Notes: generated by a model not told the origin, from the letters alone. Shown: positions 34,077-44,157, numbered from the stretch's first letter. The stretch is 64,000 bases of DNA from Streptococcus ovuberis (GCF_012396585.1 NZ_JAAXPR010000006.1:1-64000); one strand, 5' to 3'. Program-made: numbers and translations.

Positions 34077-36315
34077 GGTAAATGGAATGAGTTGTGCTTC
34101 CTGTGCAGCTAGGGTGGAACGAACCGTTAGTCAATTGGCAGATGTGGCCAGCGCCCAGGTTAATTTAGCCACAGAGTATTTGACTGTTGAAAGCTATCGT
34201 GCGGATTTTGACTGGCAGACCGTTGTAGATGCTGTTACAGCAGCCGGTTATGAAGCGATTCCTAAGGTCAAAAATCAGCGTCAAAGCTATCAAGCAGACC
34301 AAGGCTATCAGGAGAAACAGAGTAAGGCTCTTAAAAGAAAAGTAATCTGGGCAATGGTGTTTGCCCTCCCCTTGCTCTACCTATCAATGGGAAGTATGCT
34401 CGGATTACCGATCCCCAACCAATTATCCCCAGATATAGCTCCCATGGCTTTTGCGTTGATACAGCTGGCTTTAACCGTACCAGTGATGTGGTTTGGGCGT
34501 GATTTTTACCGGAGGGGCTTTCGCAATCTTCTCAAAGCCCACCCGAACATGGATAGCCTGATAGCTGTAGGGACAGGTGCGGCCTTTCTCTATGGGCTTT
34601 ATGCTGTTTGGGCTATTGGCCAGGGGGAGAATCATTTTGCGCACCATCTCTACTTTGAGTCGGTAGGGGTGATTATCACTTTGATTTTGCTTGGGAAATT
34701 TTTGGAGTTGAGAGCGAAACGCCAGACCTCTCAGGCGATTGAGCGCCTAATGGACTTGTCTCCTAAGACAGCGACGGTGGTGCGTCGTGGACAGGCGGTC
34801 GAGATTGATACAGAGGACATTCGGTTGGGAGATGTGGTACGGGTCAAGCCTGGTGGCATCATCCCTGTGGATGGACGCGTGCTCATAGGTGAAACGGCTG
34901 TGGATGAGTCCATGATTACCGGAGAGAGTATGCCTGTCAATAAGACAGTAGGCGATAATGTCATTAGTGCAACCATCAATCAGCATGGCAGCATTGACTA
35001 CGAAGCAACCAAGGTGGGGGAAGATACGACCCTCTCCAAAATCATCCGACTGGTCGAAGACGCACAAGGCTCTAAAGCACCAATTGCGGCATTGGCAGAT
35101 AAAATCTCCCTTTACTTTGTTCCGATGGTCATTGGGTTGGCAGTGTTAGCCAGTGCCTTTTGGTATTTTGCCAAAGGTGGTGATTTCAGTTTTGCGCTCC
35201 AGATCTTTGTGTCTGTCTTAGTGATTGCTTGCCCTTGTGCGCTGGGATTGGCAACGCCCACGGCCATTATGGTGGGGACCGGTAAGGGAGCGGAGCACGG
35301 GATTTTGGTCAAGTCGGGCCAGGCCCTAGAGACAGCCCATCATGTGGATACTATCGTCTTAGACAAGACAGGCACCATTACAGAAGGCAAACCCCAAGTA
35401 ACAGATGTGCTTGCTATGGCACCATGGCAGGAAAGGGATATCTTAGCGCTAGCGGCTGCTTGTGAGGCGGGTTCAGAGCACCCTGTGGCACGGGCGATTT
35501 TAAGCCATGTTGCAACTGTTTTGCCGGACAAATCAGAGGAGTCACGTTTAAGAGTAACGGATTTTCAGGCCGTCCCAGGACAGGGCATTATCGGCCGCTA
35601 CCATCAAGCTCCGGTAGCTTTTGGCAATGAAAAGCTGATGACCGAGCAAGCTGTAACCATCGACGCTCTCAGCCAGACAGCGCAAAGGCTGGCCGAGGCA
35701 GGTAAGACACCGATTTACTTGGCTCTTGACCAGCAGGTGATTGGTCTAATCGCTGTCGCAGATCCAATCAAAGAAACCAGTCGAGAAGCTATCGCTGAAA
35801 TGAAAACTCTGGGGCTAGAGGTGGTCATGTTGACAGGGGATCACGAGGCGACTGCTCAAGCTATCGCTGAAGAAGTCGGGATCACTCAAGTTTTCAGTCA
35901 GGTCTTACCAAAGGATAAGGCACAGATTGTCCAAGACTTGCAGGCTGCGGGTCGACAGGTCGCTATGGTCGGTGATGGAATCAACGATGCTCCCGCTCTG
36001 GTTCAAGCTGATCTTGGTTTAGCCATCGGTTCGGGAACGGATGTTGCGATAGAGTCTGCGGACATGGTGCTGATGCGGGCTAATCTTCAAGACGTGCTGA
36101 CAGCTCTAAAATTGAGTCAAGTGACCCTCAGCACCATCAAAGAGAACCTCTTTTGGGCCTTTGCGTATAACTTGCTAGGGATTCCAGTAGCCATGGGTCT
36201 CCTCTACCTTTTCGGTGGTCCCCTGCTGGATCCTATGTTAGCAGGCCTTGCCATGAGTTTGAGCTCTGTCTCTGTATTAGCCAATGCCCTGAGGTTGAAG
36301 AGCCGGAAACTGTAG
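34057..36315 (+). CDS. copA: Copper-exporting P1B-type ATPase
   Basis: The 752-residue pump has one N-terminal heavy-metal domain with GMSCASC (CxxC at 13-16), eight membrane helices and the transmembrane CPC metal site (392-394). TGES is at 288-291, the phosphorylated Asp436 lies in DKTGT, and [10 protein letters not shown] is the hinge. ATG 34057 is chosen because GGAGGAGG (34043-34050) is 6 nt ahead; an in-frame ATG at 34042 overlaps no ribosome site. No copZ chaperone gene follows, unlike many streptococcal cop operons. Confidence 0.95.
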   Translation: MVQERYKVNGMSCASCAARVERTVSQLADVASAQVNLATEYLTVESYRADFDWQTVVDAVTAAGYEAIPKVKNQRQSYQADQGYQEKQSKALKRKVIWAMVFALPLLYLSMGSMLGLPIPNQLSPDIAPMAFALIQLALTVPVMWFGRDFYRRGFRNLLKAHPNMDSLIAVGTGAAFLYGLYAVWAIGQGENHFAHHLYFESVGVIITLILLGKFLELRAKRQTSQAIERLMDLSPKTATVVRRGQAVEIDTEDIRLGDVVRVKPGGIIPVDGRVLIGETAVDESMITGESMPVNKTVGDNVISATINQHGSIDYEATKVGEDTTLSKIIRLVEDAQGSKAPIAALADKISLYFVPMVIGLAVLASAFWYFAKGGDFSFALQIFVSVLVIACPCALGLATPTAIMVGTGKGAEHGILVKSGQALETAHHVDTIVLDKTGTITEGKPQVTDVLAMAPWQERDILALAAACEAGSEHPVARAILSHVATVLPDKSEESRLRVTDFQAVPGQGIIGRYHQAPVAFGNEKLMTEQAVTIDALSQTAQRLAEAGKTPIYLALDQQVIGLIAVADPIKETSREAIAEMKTLGLEVVMLTGDHEATAQAIAEEVGITQVFSQVLPKDKAQIVQDLQAAGRQVAMVGDGINDAPALVQADLGLAIGSGTDVAIESADMVLMRANLQDVLTALKLSQVTLSTIKENLFWAFAYNLLGIPVAMGLLYLFGGPLLDPMLAGLAMSLSSVSVLANALRLKSRKL

Positions 36316-36405
36316 TGAATAAGGTAGCAGTTTGTTTGCGCTCTTGAGACGAGGCTTTCGAGGTTTTCCAATAACCCTCTTCTGTTTAACGCTTATAGGC
36401 AGTAG

Positions 36406-36777
36406 ATGTATTTTAGTGTTTATCCAGCAGTTGAAAAAGGCCGGTTCCTCACGCTAAAAAGTGAGGAATGGTTGACAACGGAATATTGCCTGGTTAAACG
36501 AAGGAAAAAGTCAGATGGCTATAGTCTATATTCTTTAAAGCTTGCTGATCCATTAGATCTTGGAGGAGGAGGTTTTGTCAATAAATATGGCAGTAGACCT
36601 TATGATGCAGGTGCAGGAGCTGGTCCATTTTTTGGCCCCGGAGGAAATGAGATCATTCGTGATCGAGCTATTAATAGCGGTGTAGGATCACACGGAGGGA
36701 GTTATTGGAAATGGTATAACAGAAAAGGTGGTAGATTAGGAGCATATGACTATTATGGAAACTATCTCAGACCATAG
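36406..36777 (+). CDS. Candidate orphan C-terminal toxin domain
   Basis: This 123-residue frame has no ribosome site and is preceded directly by an in-frame TAG (36403-36405). The second half is Gly-rich and then compact: SGVGSHGGSYWKWYNRKGG followed by YDYYGNYLRP. That pattern recalls C-terminal domains of polymorphic toxins, in which HGGSxWK and a final LR motif occur. I cannot name the family. It overlaps by 32 nt the first of three paralogous small genes that look like immunity genes. I read it as the left-over tip of a larger secreted toxin, possibly no longer exported. Function is inferred from context. Confidence 0.5.
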   Translation: MYFSVYPAVEKGRFLTLKSEEWLTTEYCLVKRRKKSDGYSLYSLKLADPLDLGGGGFVNKYGSRPYDAGAGAGPFFGPGGNEIIRDRAINSGVGSHGGSYWKWYNRKGGRLGAYDYYGNYLRP

Positions 36778-37078
36778 TAAACTATCCATCGGCGATTATG
36801 ACCTCCTTGTCCATGAGGACTTGCGTTTGGCTAAGCAGGTTGGTGAACGGCAGGCTTGGTTGGCCTTCTCCCGAGATGGACAGGTCCTTCATGCCTGTTT
36901 ATCCTACGACGCTGAGGCTCAGGCCTTGCAGATTGAGCCCCGTTGGCAGGTCGGATTGACTTTCAAGGACAACTTGGTCTCTATTTATCCAGATTATGAC
37001 CAGGAGCAGAGTCCTTTCGAGGACGATGGAACAGATCTTCCATATTCAAAAGCCCATTTTACTTATCGATTGGAGTAA
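36746..37078 (+). CDS. Immunity-like small protein, paralogue 1
   Basis: This 110-residue cytosolic protein has the core IGDYDLLVHEDL...WLAFS...LHACLSYDAEAQAL and then PRWQVGLTFKDNLVSIYP. The same layout (GD-strand, charged strand, LxYxxxxQxL, PRWQ/F strand, I-x-I strand) recurs in the next two genes. AGGAG (36738-36742) precedes the ATG, which lies inside the preceding frame and implies translational coupling. An in-frame ATG at 36755 is an alternative start. The role as an antitoxin is inferred from position. Confidence 0.65.
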   Translation: MTIMETISDHSKLSIGDYDLLVHEDLRLAKQVGERQAWLAFSRDGQVLHACLSYDAEAQALQIEPRWQVGLTFKDNLVSIYPDYDQEQSPFEDDGTDLPYSKAHFTYRLE

Positions 37079-37081
37079 GCT

Positions 37082-37333
37082 ATGACAGAAAAAAATTATC
37101 GTCAGATTGCCTTTTACGGAAAAAACATCTTTATAGATGAATCCTTTGGTTTTCACGTGGATGAAGAAGCAAAGACCTTGCTGGTTATTGAGAAGAACTA
37201 CACTGACTTCAATGCCGTTCTGATCTACCAAGAAGAAGACCAGAGCATCAAGATTTTACCACGCTGGCAGAGCCATTTCTTGCTCAAGGGAGATGCGATT
37301 TACATTTCTCGCGAGGGGCATGGCAATGGCTGA
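37082..37333 (+). CDS. Immunity-like small protein, paralogue 2
   Basis: The 83-residue protein repeats the fold of its neighbours: YGKNIFIDESFGF, LLVIEKNYTDFNAVLIYQEEDQSI, PRWQSHFLLKGDAIYIS. It shares PRWQ with paralogue 1. It starts 3 nt after the previous stop and overlaps the next gene by 8 nt. Tandem divergent copies are typical of immunity gene arrays that guard against several toxin variants. Confidence 0.65.
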   Translation: MTEKNYRQIAFYGKNIFIDESFGFHVDEEAKTLLVIEKNYTDFNAVLIYQEEDQSIKILPRWQSHFLLKGDAIYISREGHGNG

Positions 37334-37583
37334 GCAGGCGAGTAAGCAAACCATTACGATTGGGGATTGGCAGGTCAGCTTTCCGCAGGACATCATCATC
37401 TTTAGGGAGCAAGAGGAGTGGTTGGTCTTTACAGAATTCGTCAGGGTCCTTCATGCCAAGCTAACCTATGATACTAAGAATCAGGGATTGTCCGTTCAGA
37501 TCCTGACGAATGAATTTGCCTTTAAAGTGGAAAATAGAGTCCTTTGGATTGAACGGCAGAATTCTTCGTGGAAGCTTATTTAA
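37326..37583 (+). CDS. Immunity-like small protein, paralogue 3
   Basis: The 85-residue protein reads ITIGDWQVSFPQDIII, EEWLVFTEFVRVLHAKLTYD, QGLSVQIL, and is clearly related to paralogue 1 (IGD...WL.F...VLHA.L.YD). The open frame begins at 37293, but GAGGGGC just before the ATG at 37326 fits that start better. A terminator follows directly. Confidence 0.65.
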   Translation: MAEQASKQTITIGDWQVSFPQDIIIFREQEEWLVFTEFVRVLHAKLTYDTKNQGLSVQILTNEFAFKVENRVLWIERQNSSWKLI

Positions 37584-37590
37584 CTGTTAG

Positions 37591-37619
37591 AAGAGGTTGG
37601 GAATGACCACCTCTTTTTT
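37591..37619 (+). terminator. Terminator of the immunity-like array
   Basis: AAGAGGT (37591-37597) pairs with ACCTCTT (37609-37615), followed by T residues. Confidence 0.8.
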
Positions 37620-37670
37620 GTTAAAAAGTTTGAACCATAGAATTTTTTTGATAAAAAAATCACAAAATAT

Positions 37671-37699
37671 TTGAATTCGGTTCCAAAAAGTATTATAAT
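37671..37699 (+). promoter_or_regulatory. adhP promoter
   Basis: TTGAAT (37671-37676) and TATAAT (37694-37699) are 17 bp apart; AAAGGAGGAAAG precedes the start codon. Confidence 0.8.
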
Positions 37700-37739
37700 A
37701 AATGTGAAAATGAAAACCATTCCAAAAGGAGGAAAGAAA

Positions 37740-38762
37740 ATGAAAGCAGTTGTTGTAAACCCAGAAGGGACCTATGTGGAAGTTGCGGAGCACGCCATTC
37801 GTGCCCTAGAAGCAGGTGAAGCCCTTGTAGACATTGAGTATTGTGGGGTTTGCCATACAGACTTGCACGTAGCTCAAGGAGACTTTGGCAAGGTGCCTGG
37901 ACGTGTTCTTGGGCATGAAGGGATTGGTGTAGTCCGCGAAGTTGCTCCAGACGTGACCAGCCTCAAACCTGGAGACCGTGTATCTGTTGCCTGGTTCTTT
38001 GAAGGCTGTGGACACTGCGAATACTGTACAACCGGTAATGAAACCCTTTGCCGTACCGTTAAAAACGCAGGTTACTCTGTTGACGGAGGCATGGCAGAGC
38101 AGTGTATCGTAACAGCAGATTATGCGGTTAAGGTACCAGAGGGCCTTGATCCTGCGCAGGCAAGCTCCATCACTTGTGCTGGGGTAACAACTTACAAGGC
38201 CATCAAATGCGCTAAACCAACACCGGGTCAATGGGTAGCCATCTACGGAGCAGGTGGTCTTGGAAACTTAGCCATTCAATACGCTAAAAATGTCTTCAAT
38301 TGCCATGTTGTAGCGATTGACATCAATCAAGACAAGCTAGATTTAGCTCTTGAAAGTGGAGCGGACTTTGTAGTCAATGGTCGTGAAGTAGAGGATGTCG
38401 CAGGTCTTATCCAAGAAAAGACTGGTGGTGTTCATATTGCAGTTGTTACCGCAGTTTCTAAGGTAGCCTTCAACCAAGCCATTGACTCTGTTCGTGCAGC
38501 TGGTAAGGTTGTCGCTGTCGGCTTACCATCAGAAACAATGGATGTTCCAATCGTCAAGACTGTCCTTGACGGTATCGAAATCATCGGTTCTCTGGTTGGT
38601 ACCCGTAAGGATTTGGAAGAAGCCTTCCAATTTGGAGCAGAAGGTAAGGTTGTTCCAGTTGTTGAAAAACGGCCAGTAGAGGATGCTGTTGCGGTCTTTG
38701 ATGAAATGGCTGCAGGCACGATCCAAGGTCGTATGGTATTGGATTTCACCCACTCACATTGA
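37740..38762 (+). CDS. adhP: Zinc-dependent alcohol dehydrogenase
   Basis: This 340-residue medium-chain dehydrogenase converts primary alcohols and aldehydes with NAD(H). Catalytic zinc ligands appear in [14 protein letters not shown] and GHEGIGVV. The structural zinc Cys set is [12 protein letters not shown]. The nucleotide-binding [14 protein letters not shown] is in the middle. The long frame starting at 37671 covers the promoter, so ATG 37740 is the start. Confidence 0.93.
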   Translation: MKAVVVNPEGTYVEVAEHAIRALEAGEALVDIEYCGVCHTDLHVAQGDFGKVPGRVLGHEGIGVVREVAPDVTSLKPGDRVSVAWFFEGCGHCEYCTTGNETLCRTVKNAGYSVDGGMAEQCIVTADYAVKVPEGLDPAQASSITCAGVTTYKAIKCAKPTPGQWVAIYGAGGLGNLAIQYAKNVFNCHVVAIDINQDKLDLALESGADFVVNGREVEDVAGLIQEKTGGVHIAVVTAVSKVAFNQAIDSVRAAGKVVAVGLPSETMDVPIVKTVLDGIEIIGSLVGTRKDLEEAFQFGAEGKVVPVVEKRPVEDAVAVFDEMAAGTIQGRMVLDFTHSH

Positions 38763-38768
38763 GTTTAA

Positions 38769-38824
38769 GGCTCTATAATTTCTGTAGTGGGTAGCTCCCC
38801 TATGGAGATTATGGAGCTTTTTTG
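38769..38824 (+). terminator. Terminator of adhP
   Basis: GGCTCTATAATTTC near 38769 pairs (with G-U pairs) with GAGATTATGGAGC near 38805-38817, followed by TTTTTT. Confidence 0.75.
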
Positions 38825-39135
38825 GTGTATCAAAACATACTAAGATTAGTAGTGAGGAAATCTCCGACGGGAGAAAATACTCACTACTTTTTCTTTATGT
38901 TAAAGTAGTGGTGTCTTGTTAAGTCGCTAGGTCCTTTGACGCTGGACGTCGTAACAAAAACTGAAAGTCACATAATCAAATCAACGCCTTTATCGGCATT
39001 GACTTGAGGCACTATGAGTCGGGGAACTTCCTTGCCAAGGAACGTATCACCATAGGGGGGGGACATGATAAAAATCCGTTTTCTAATGACAGTATAACGG
39101 AGGCGGAAAGAGTTTTACAGGTACTTCGTTATTAG
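38825..39135. other. Non-coding debris between adhP and an ISL3 remnant
   Basis: No gene. One short frame near 38980-39060 (NAFIGIDLRHYESGNFLAK) looks like a fragment of a former protein, but I cannot place it. A run of eight G residues sits near 39055-39062. Confidence 0.45.
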
Positions 39136-39462
39136 ATGCTTACAACCTTTCAAACAGTCTTTAAGACCTTTAAAAAATATAAAAAAGACATTACTGATGC
39201 CCTGGAATTAGCTTACTCCAACGCTAAACTAGAAGCCACGAATAAACTGATCAAAGACATCAAACGAAATGCCTTTGGTTTTAGAAAATTCAAGAACTTT
39301 AAAACTAAAATTTTGATAGCTTTGAATGTGCAAAAAGAGAGAACCAAGCTGATTCTCTCGCGTACATGTTATAAGTCACCGACTACAGTTGACAATGAGC
39401 CGATTTTGGATGAGTATGACCTAGGGATAGCCAATAAAGCATCAACCCAAAGCTCTCACTAG
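39136..39462 (+). pseudogene. ISL3-family transposase remnant, C-terminus
   Basis: The frame FQTVFKTFKKYKKDITDALEL, SNAKLEATNKLIKDIKRNAFG and then FRKFKNFKTKILIALNVQKERT is the conserved tail of ISL3-type transposases (IS1167/IS1193 group) from memory. It includes the SNAKLEATN block with the third catalytic acid. The first 300 or so residues are missing, so the element is dead. Confidence 0.85.
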
Positions 39463-39617
39463 GCTGATACACCTAATGAGGGCTTTGGGATTAGTTTTTA
39501 TATCTGGTGTGAGAGCCAAGCAACTGGTTCCTTCAAGTCTATTGTTCATCCAACCGATGAACAGTGTGAGTCGATTGAACTGAGAAAACGCAATAAAGAA
39601 CTCGAAATGCAGTTCAA

Positions 39618-41783
39618 TTATAGGATAACTTTGGCGACAAGGGTTTCTTTTGTAGCTTCACCCTCTGTTACAAGCGTCACAGATTGGATTTCTGCTGTAT
39701 TGGTAAAGACAACCACTGTTGTCGCCTCACGACCGGCTGATTTTATCGCTTCTATGTCGGCAACCAAAAGTAAATCACCTGCTGCCACACGCTGACCATC
39801 GATAACCTTGGTAGAGAATGGCGCACCATTGAGTGCTACTGTATCAAGACCAACATGGATCAAAACCTCCAAGCCCTCGTCTGTTAAAAGACCTACTGCA
39901 TGTTTAGTTGGAAAGACGCTGGTTACAAGCCCTGATACAGGGGCATAGATCGCGCCATGAGCTGGTTCTACTGCATAACCATCTCCCATCATTTTTTGTG
40001 CAAAAACCGGATCTTTGACGTCTGAAATTGAAATAATCTGTCCTTGTGCAACTGAGTGAACAGACACTGTTACTCCTTTAAAGGCATCTTGATTGGCTTC
40101 TTCTGAATGCTTTTGGATGACTGTTTTGGGGATTGTGACTCCTGAATCTAACAAGTCCTGTATATCTGATTTTAGAACATCAGCCTTAGGACCATAAACA
40201 GCTTGAACACCAGAATTCTTAACAATCAATCCCATGGCACCAGCTTGTTTCCAAGCAAGTTCTGAACCAACTTGCTTTATGTCTCTCACACTAACGCGTA
40301 GACGGGTCATGCAGGCGTCGACATCTTCAATGTTTTCCCGACCACCTAGGAGGTTAATAATTTGAACAGCCTGAGAATTGGCATTTGCCACTTCTCCTCC
40401 TGTTTGGATGCTGTCGGTTGCCTCCGTATCATAATTGCCATTGCGACCAGCAGTTGCTAGATTGAATTTCTTAATCATGAAGTTAGCAATCAGGTACATG
40501 ATGACAGCGAAGAGAGCAGAAACCCAGATAAAGTTAATCAGGTCCATCCCAATACCTGCCTTCAATGCCATTGGTGTACGTGTTAGAAATTCAATATTCC
40601 CAAACGAATGAACGCGGAGATTAACAAGGTCTGCCATGGCGAATGCCGCACCCTGCACCAGCGCATAGACAATGTAAAGTGGCAGAGCGGCAAACATAAA
40701 CATGAATTCGATCGGTTCGGTAACACCTGTTAGAAAAACTGCGAGTGCAGATGAAATAAACATCCCTTTGTACTTCTTCATCTTATCCCGGTCTACATTA
40801 CGATACATAGCCAAGGTCAAACCCATAAGAATGCCAGACGAACCAATCATTTGGCCAACCTTGAAACGTGCAGGGGTGATGGTTGCTAATAGGTCATTAT
40901 ACTGAGCCGTATCTCCGACACCTTTCAGATTGATCAAGTCCGTAATCCAAGCTAGCCAGAGAGGGTCTTGACCAAAAACCTGACTACCAGCTTGAGCTCC
41001 AGTCAAAACGTCATAAGTGCCCCCCAGTGATGTGTAGTTCATTGGAATCGTCAACATATGATGAAGGCCAAACGGCAAGAGCAAGCGTTCTAAAGTTCCG
41101 TAGACAAAGGGAGCTAAAATCGGTGCTGTATCTTGTGAATTGGCAATCCATTTCCCAAAGCTATTGATCCCTGTCTGAACGACTGGCCAAAAAACTGCCA
41201 AGGCAAGAGCGACAATAACTGAGCGGTAAATAACGACGAAAGGAACAAAGCGTTTGCCATTAAAGAAGGTTAGAACATCTGGTAACTTACGGTAACTGTA
41301 ATATTTGTTAAAGGCTGTTGCCCCAACAAAACCAGCGATGATTCCGATGAAGACTCCCATATTCAGAGCAGGCTGACCAAGGATATTCACGAAATAGCCA
41401 TTGACCGGAATCTGCGTCCCAAAAACCGTTTGAACTGTCGCTTCTGAATCTGCCAACATGTCCGTTGTCACACCGAAAAAGTTTCCTGTGATCAGGTTCA
41501 TCAAGATAAAGGCGAGACCAGCTGAGAAGGCACCACCTGCCCTTTCTTTAGCCCAGCTCCCACCGATTGCTAGGGCAAAAAGCAAGTGAAGATTGCCGAT
41601 AATCCCCCAACCAATTTGGGCCACGATGTTTCCGATGCGGGCCAAAATTTCTGATTCAGGACTGATTAAAGGAATTGAATTTCCGATACTCACCATCAAA
41701 CCGGCCGCAGGCATAACTGCGATCACGACCATCAAACATTTCCCGAATTTTTGCCAAAATTCGAAACTCAATAATTTTTTCAT
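39618..41783 (-). CDS. PTS EIICBA, glucose/maltose family
   Basis: This 721-residue single-chain sugar phosphotransferase carries the domains in order C, B, A. EIIC is about residues 1-450, with TEPIEFMFMFAAPL-type motif near 365. EIIB is about 478-550, phosphorylated on Cys501 in DVDACMTRLRV. EIIA is about 575-715, with His638 and the phosphorylated His653 in LIHVGLD. Co-transcription with malQ and a GntR/TreR-like regulator suggests maltose or another alpha-glucoside, not plain glucose; this is inference. It is the last gene of a three-gene minus-strand operon. Confidence 0.92.
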   Translation of the reverse strand: MKKLLSFEFWQKFGKCLMVVIAVMPAAGLMVSIGNSIPLISPESEILARIGNIVAQIGWGIIGNLHLLFALAIGGSWAKERAGGAFSAGLAFILMNLITGNFFGVTTDMLADSEATVQTVFGTQIPVNGYFVNILGQPALNMGVFIGIIAGFVGATAFNKYYSYRKLPDVLTFFNGKRFVPFVVIYRSVIVALALAVFWPVVQTGINSFGKWIANSQDTAPILAPFVYGTLERLLLPFGLHHMLTIPMNYTSLGGTYDVLTGAQAGSQVFGQDPLWLAWITDLINLKGVGDTAQYNDLLATITPARFKVGQMIGSSGILMGLTLAMYRNVDRDKMKKYKGMFISSALAVFLTGVTEPIEFMFMFAALPLYIVYALVQGAAFAMADLVNLRVHSFGNIEFLTRTPMALKAGIGMDLINFIWVSALFAVIMYLIANFMIKKFNLATAGRNGNYDTEATDSIQTGGEVANANSQAVQIINLLGGRENIEDVDACMTRLRVSVRDIKQVGSELAWKQAGAMGLIVKNSGVQAVYGPKADVLKSDIQDLLDSGVTIPKTVIQKHSEEANQDAFKGVTVSVHSVAQGQIISISDVKDPVFAQKMMGDGYAVEPAHGAIYAPVSGLVTSVFPTKHAVGLLTDEGLEVLIHVGLDTVALNGAPFSTKVIDGQRVAAGDLLLVADIEAIKSAGREATTVVVFTNTAEIQSVTLVTEGEATKETLVAKVIL

Positions 41784-41793
41784 CTGATTGCTC

Positions 41794-42585
41794 CTAAATG
41801 TTTATTATCATCTCAATACCAAAGTGGTCTGAGATGGCTTGTTTATTGTTTCCATTAAAAATGACCTGACTAGATAGAACTTCCCTTTCTTGATTCAAGA
41901 AGATGTAATCTAAACGCTTTTCCTGAGTATTCCCATCCCATCCGTCAATAGCCTTTTCAACAGTAATTCCTGAATCCTTGACATGGGCTAGTTCAAACCC
42001 GTCATAGAGGCCAAGGGATTTGATCGCCTCATAGGCTGGTCTATCCGAAACAGCATCTGTGTTAAAGTCTCCAAGTAGAATTTTTAGGACTGGCTGATCT
42101 GTTCGCTTGACGATCGCCGCAATATTCTCCAGTTGATCTTCTCCGGGACTATTGGGTAAATTGATATGGCAAGAATAGCAAGTGATTAATTGCCCGTTAT
42201 AAGATACGGTTACGCCCAAAACCTTTCGAGATAAAATAGAATCTAGGGTTCGATGGCGACTACAATAAAAGGTATCTACCTCGTAAACCGGAAGTTTAGT
42301 CAAGATGGCAATTCCTTCATCATAACGGTCATAGCCAATATGTGAATTGCTCCAAAAATAAGAATAGCACGGTCCAACCAAGCTCTCCAAGTGCTCCAAA
42401 ACCTTTAGACCGTAATTATCAGCCTTTAGCTCTCGACTGACATAAGGAGCCGTAATGCTCTGATTGACTTCCTGAAGCGCAACCACATCGTAGTCTTTTT
42501 CAGCAATAACCCTAGCCAACTCTTCAATTTTATCTTCTTGATGGTCTTCCAACCAGGCATGAACATTGATTGTTAAGAACTTCAC
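41794..42585 (-). CDS. Endonuclease/exonuclease/phosphatase-family protein
   Basis: The 263-residue protein has the EEP fold markers: VVALQEVNQ (metal-binding Glu), LLGDFNTD (catalytic Asp/Asn) and ISDHFGIEM (final Asp-His pair). It lacks a signal peptide. Placement between malQ and a PTS gene is conserved in some streptococci as I recall, but the substrate is not known. A phosphodiester or sugar-phosphate substrate is possible. It is 9-10 nt from both neighbours. Confidence 0.85.
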   Translation of the reverse strand: MKFLTINVHAWLEDHQEDKIEELARVIAEKDYDVVALQEVNQSITAPYVSRELKADNYGLKVLEHLESLVGPCYSYFWSNSHIGYDRYDEGIAILTKLPVYEVDTFYCSRHRTLDSILSRKVLGVTVSYNGQLITCYSCHINLPNSPGEDQLENIAAIVKRTDQPVLKILLGDFNTDAVSDRPAYEAIKSLGLYDGFELAHVKDSGITVEKAIDGWDGNTQEKRLDYIFLNQEREVLSSQVIFNGNNKQAISDHFGIEMIINI

Positions 42586-42594
42586 GTTTGTCTC

Positions 42595-44103
42595 CTAACT
42601 ATTTGATACGTTTTCCCGTTGGTAGAGAAGGGTGATGCGAGCCAAAAATTCTTTATGAGTTTGGGTCAAATCTTCTTTTTTCATACGCCATTGCCAATTA
42701 CCACCGATAGTTGATGGGAAATTCATACGGCTGTCTGCGTCTAAGTCCAAGATATCCTGCATACTAGCGATAGCTATGTTACTGACTGTTCCAAAAAGTA
42801 CTCGCAAGATGGCTTGATTCACTGGCTCAATTGGTTTACGATTACTGTAGGCGTCCACATACTCTTTTTGTTCAGGGCTCAATTTCTGATACCAATCATT
42901 GACCACCTCGTTGTCATGGGTGCCAATATAGGCGACCGAATGCGGAACACATCGATGAGGTGCATCAATGCTCTTGCCAGTTATGTCACTCAAGCCAAAC
43001 TCCAAAATCTTCATACCAGGATATCCACAGTCACTTAGCAGTTGGCGGGCTTTGGAATCAATATTGCCTAAGTCCTCTGCGATAATCGGAAGATCTCCAA
43101 GAGTTTCCTTGATGGTTTTAAACAGGCTGTAGCCTGGACCCGGTTCCCAAGTACCTTCTTTAGCCACTTTGGCCCTTCCATCAACTTGCCAAAAATCAGA
43201 GAAGCCCTTAAAATGATCAATCCGTAGAACATCATAAAGCTTAAAACTCTCGCGAATCCGATAAATCCACCAGTTAAATCCTGTTCGTTCGTGCGCTTCC
43301 CAATCATAAAGTGGGTTGCCCCACAGCTGGCCATCCGTACTGAATTGATCCGCAGGGACACCAGCTACATAAGTTGGTTTGCGGGATTCATCTAACTTGA
43401 AGAGTTCTGGCTTGGTCCAGACTTCTACACTATCTGCAGAAACATAAATGGGCATATCCCCAATAATCTTGATATGACGCTGATTGGCGTAAGTTTTCAA
43501 TGCTTTCCACTGGGTAAAGAAAAAATATTGACAAACTTTGAAGTAGGTTATCTGATTGGCTAGTAGCGACCGGTAATTGGACAAGGCTGCCTCGTCTCGC
43601 GCAAGGATTGCCTGATCTTCCCACTCTTGTAGGGCGCGATTGCCAAATGTTTCCTTGATGGCCATGAATTCTGCATAGTCAGCTAGCCAACTGCTATGCT
43701 CTGTTTCAAAGGCAAGCAAACGCTCTCTGTTCTCACTATTGTTCAAAAAGCGGTTAACAGCTTTGGCTAAAATAGGACGACGCACCCGATCAATTAACAC
43801 ATAATCCACTCGATCTTTCCTATCCCCAAAGTCAATCTTTTCCAAATCTAAAGATTCCAGAAGCCCTTGGTCTTTTAAGAGAGCAAAGTCAATCAAATGA
43901 GTGTTCCCAGCGATAGCTGAGAAGGATTGATAGGGAGAATCGCCATAACTCGTTGTTGTTAGTGGTAAAATCTGCCAGTAAGTTTGTTTCGTCTCAACCA
44001 GAAAATCAACGAAATCATAAGCTGACTGGCCAAAAGAACCGATACCATATTCCCCCGGAAGTGATGTAATGTGCATCAGCACCCCGCTGGTTCGCTGTGT
44101 CAT
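42595..44103 (-). CDS. malQ: 4-alpha-glucanotransferase
   Basis: This 502-residue amylomaltase (GH77) disproportionates malto-oligosaccharides. Motifs include SGVLMHITSLPGEYGIGSFG, VLRIDHFKGFSDFW (catalytic Asp region), IIAEDLGNI (acid/base Glu) and YIGTHDNEVV. The frame is open to 44130. That ATG overlaps the -10 element, however, whereas AAAGGAAAAAG precedes ATG 44103, so the latter is the start. It is the first gene of the operon with the EEP and PTS genes. Confidence 0.93.
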   Translation of the reverse strand: MTQRTSGVLMHITSLPGEYGIGSFGQSAYDFVDFLVETKQTYWQILPLTTTSYGDSPYQSFSAIAGNTHLIDFALLKDQGLLESLDLEKIDFGDRKDRVDYVLIDRVRRPILAKAVNRFLNNSENRERLLAFETEHSSWLADYAEFMAIKETFGNRALQEWEDQAILARDEAALSNYRSLLANQITYFKVCQYFFFTQWKALKTYANQRHIKIIGDMPIYVSADSVEVWTKPELFKLDESRKPTYVAGVPADQFSTDGQLWGNPLYDWEAHERTGFNWWIYRIRESFKLYDVLRIDHFKGFSDFWQVDGRAKVAKEGTWEPGPGYSLFKTIKETLGDLPIIAEDLGNIDSKARQLLSDCGYPGMKILEFGLSDITGKSIDAPHRCVPHSVAYIGTHDNEVVNDWYQKLSPEQKEYVDAYSNRKPIEPVNQAILRVLFGTVSNIAIASMQDILDLDADSRMNFPSTIGGNWQWRMKKEDLTQTHKEFLARITLLYQRENVSNS

Positions 44104-44128
44104 AACTTTTTCCTTTCTTTTGTATTTC

Positions 44129-44157
44129 ATTTTACCGGAAGCGCTTTAATTTGTCAA
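44129..44157 (-). promoter_or_regulatory. malQ-operon promoter with cre-like site
   Basis: On the minus strand, TTGACA (complement of 44152-44157) and TAAAAT (complement of 44129-44134) are 17 bp apart. The spacer contains AAAGCGCTTCCGG, which resembles a CcpA cre site in its GCGCTT core but is not a full match. Confidence 0.8.

Noticed and set aside
44104-44130. Upstream start of malQ at 44130
   Set aside because: That ATG overlaps the -10 element, so it cannot be in the message.
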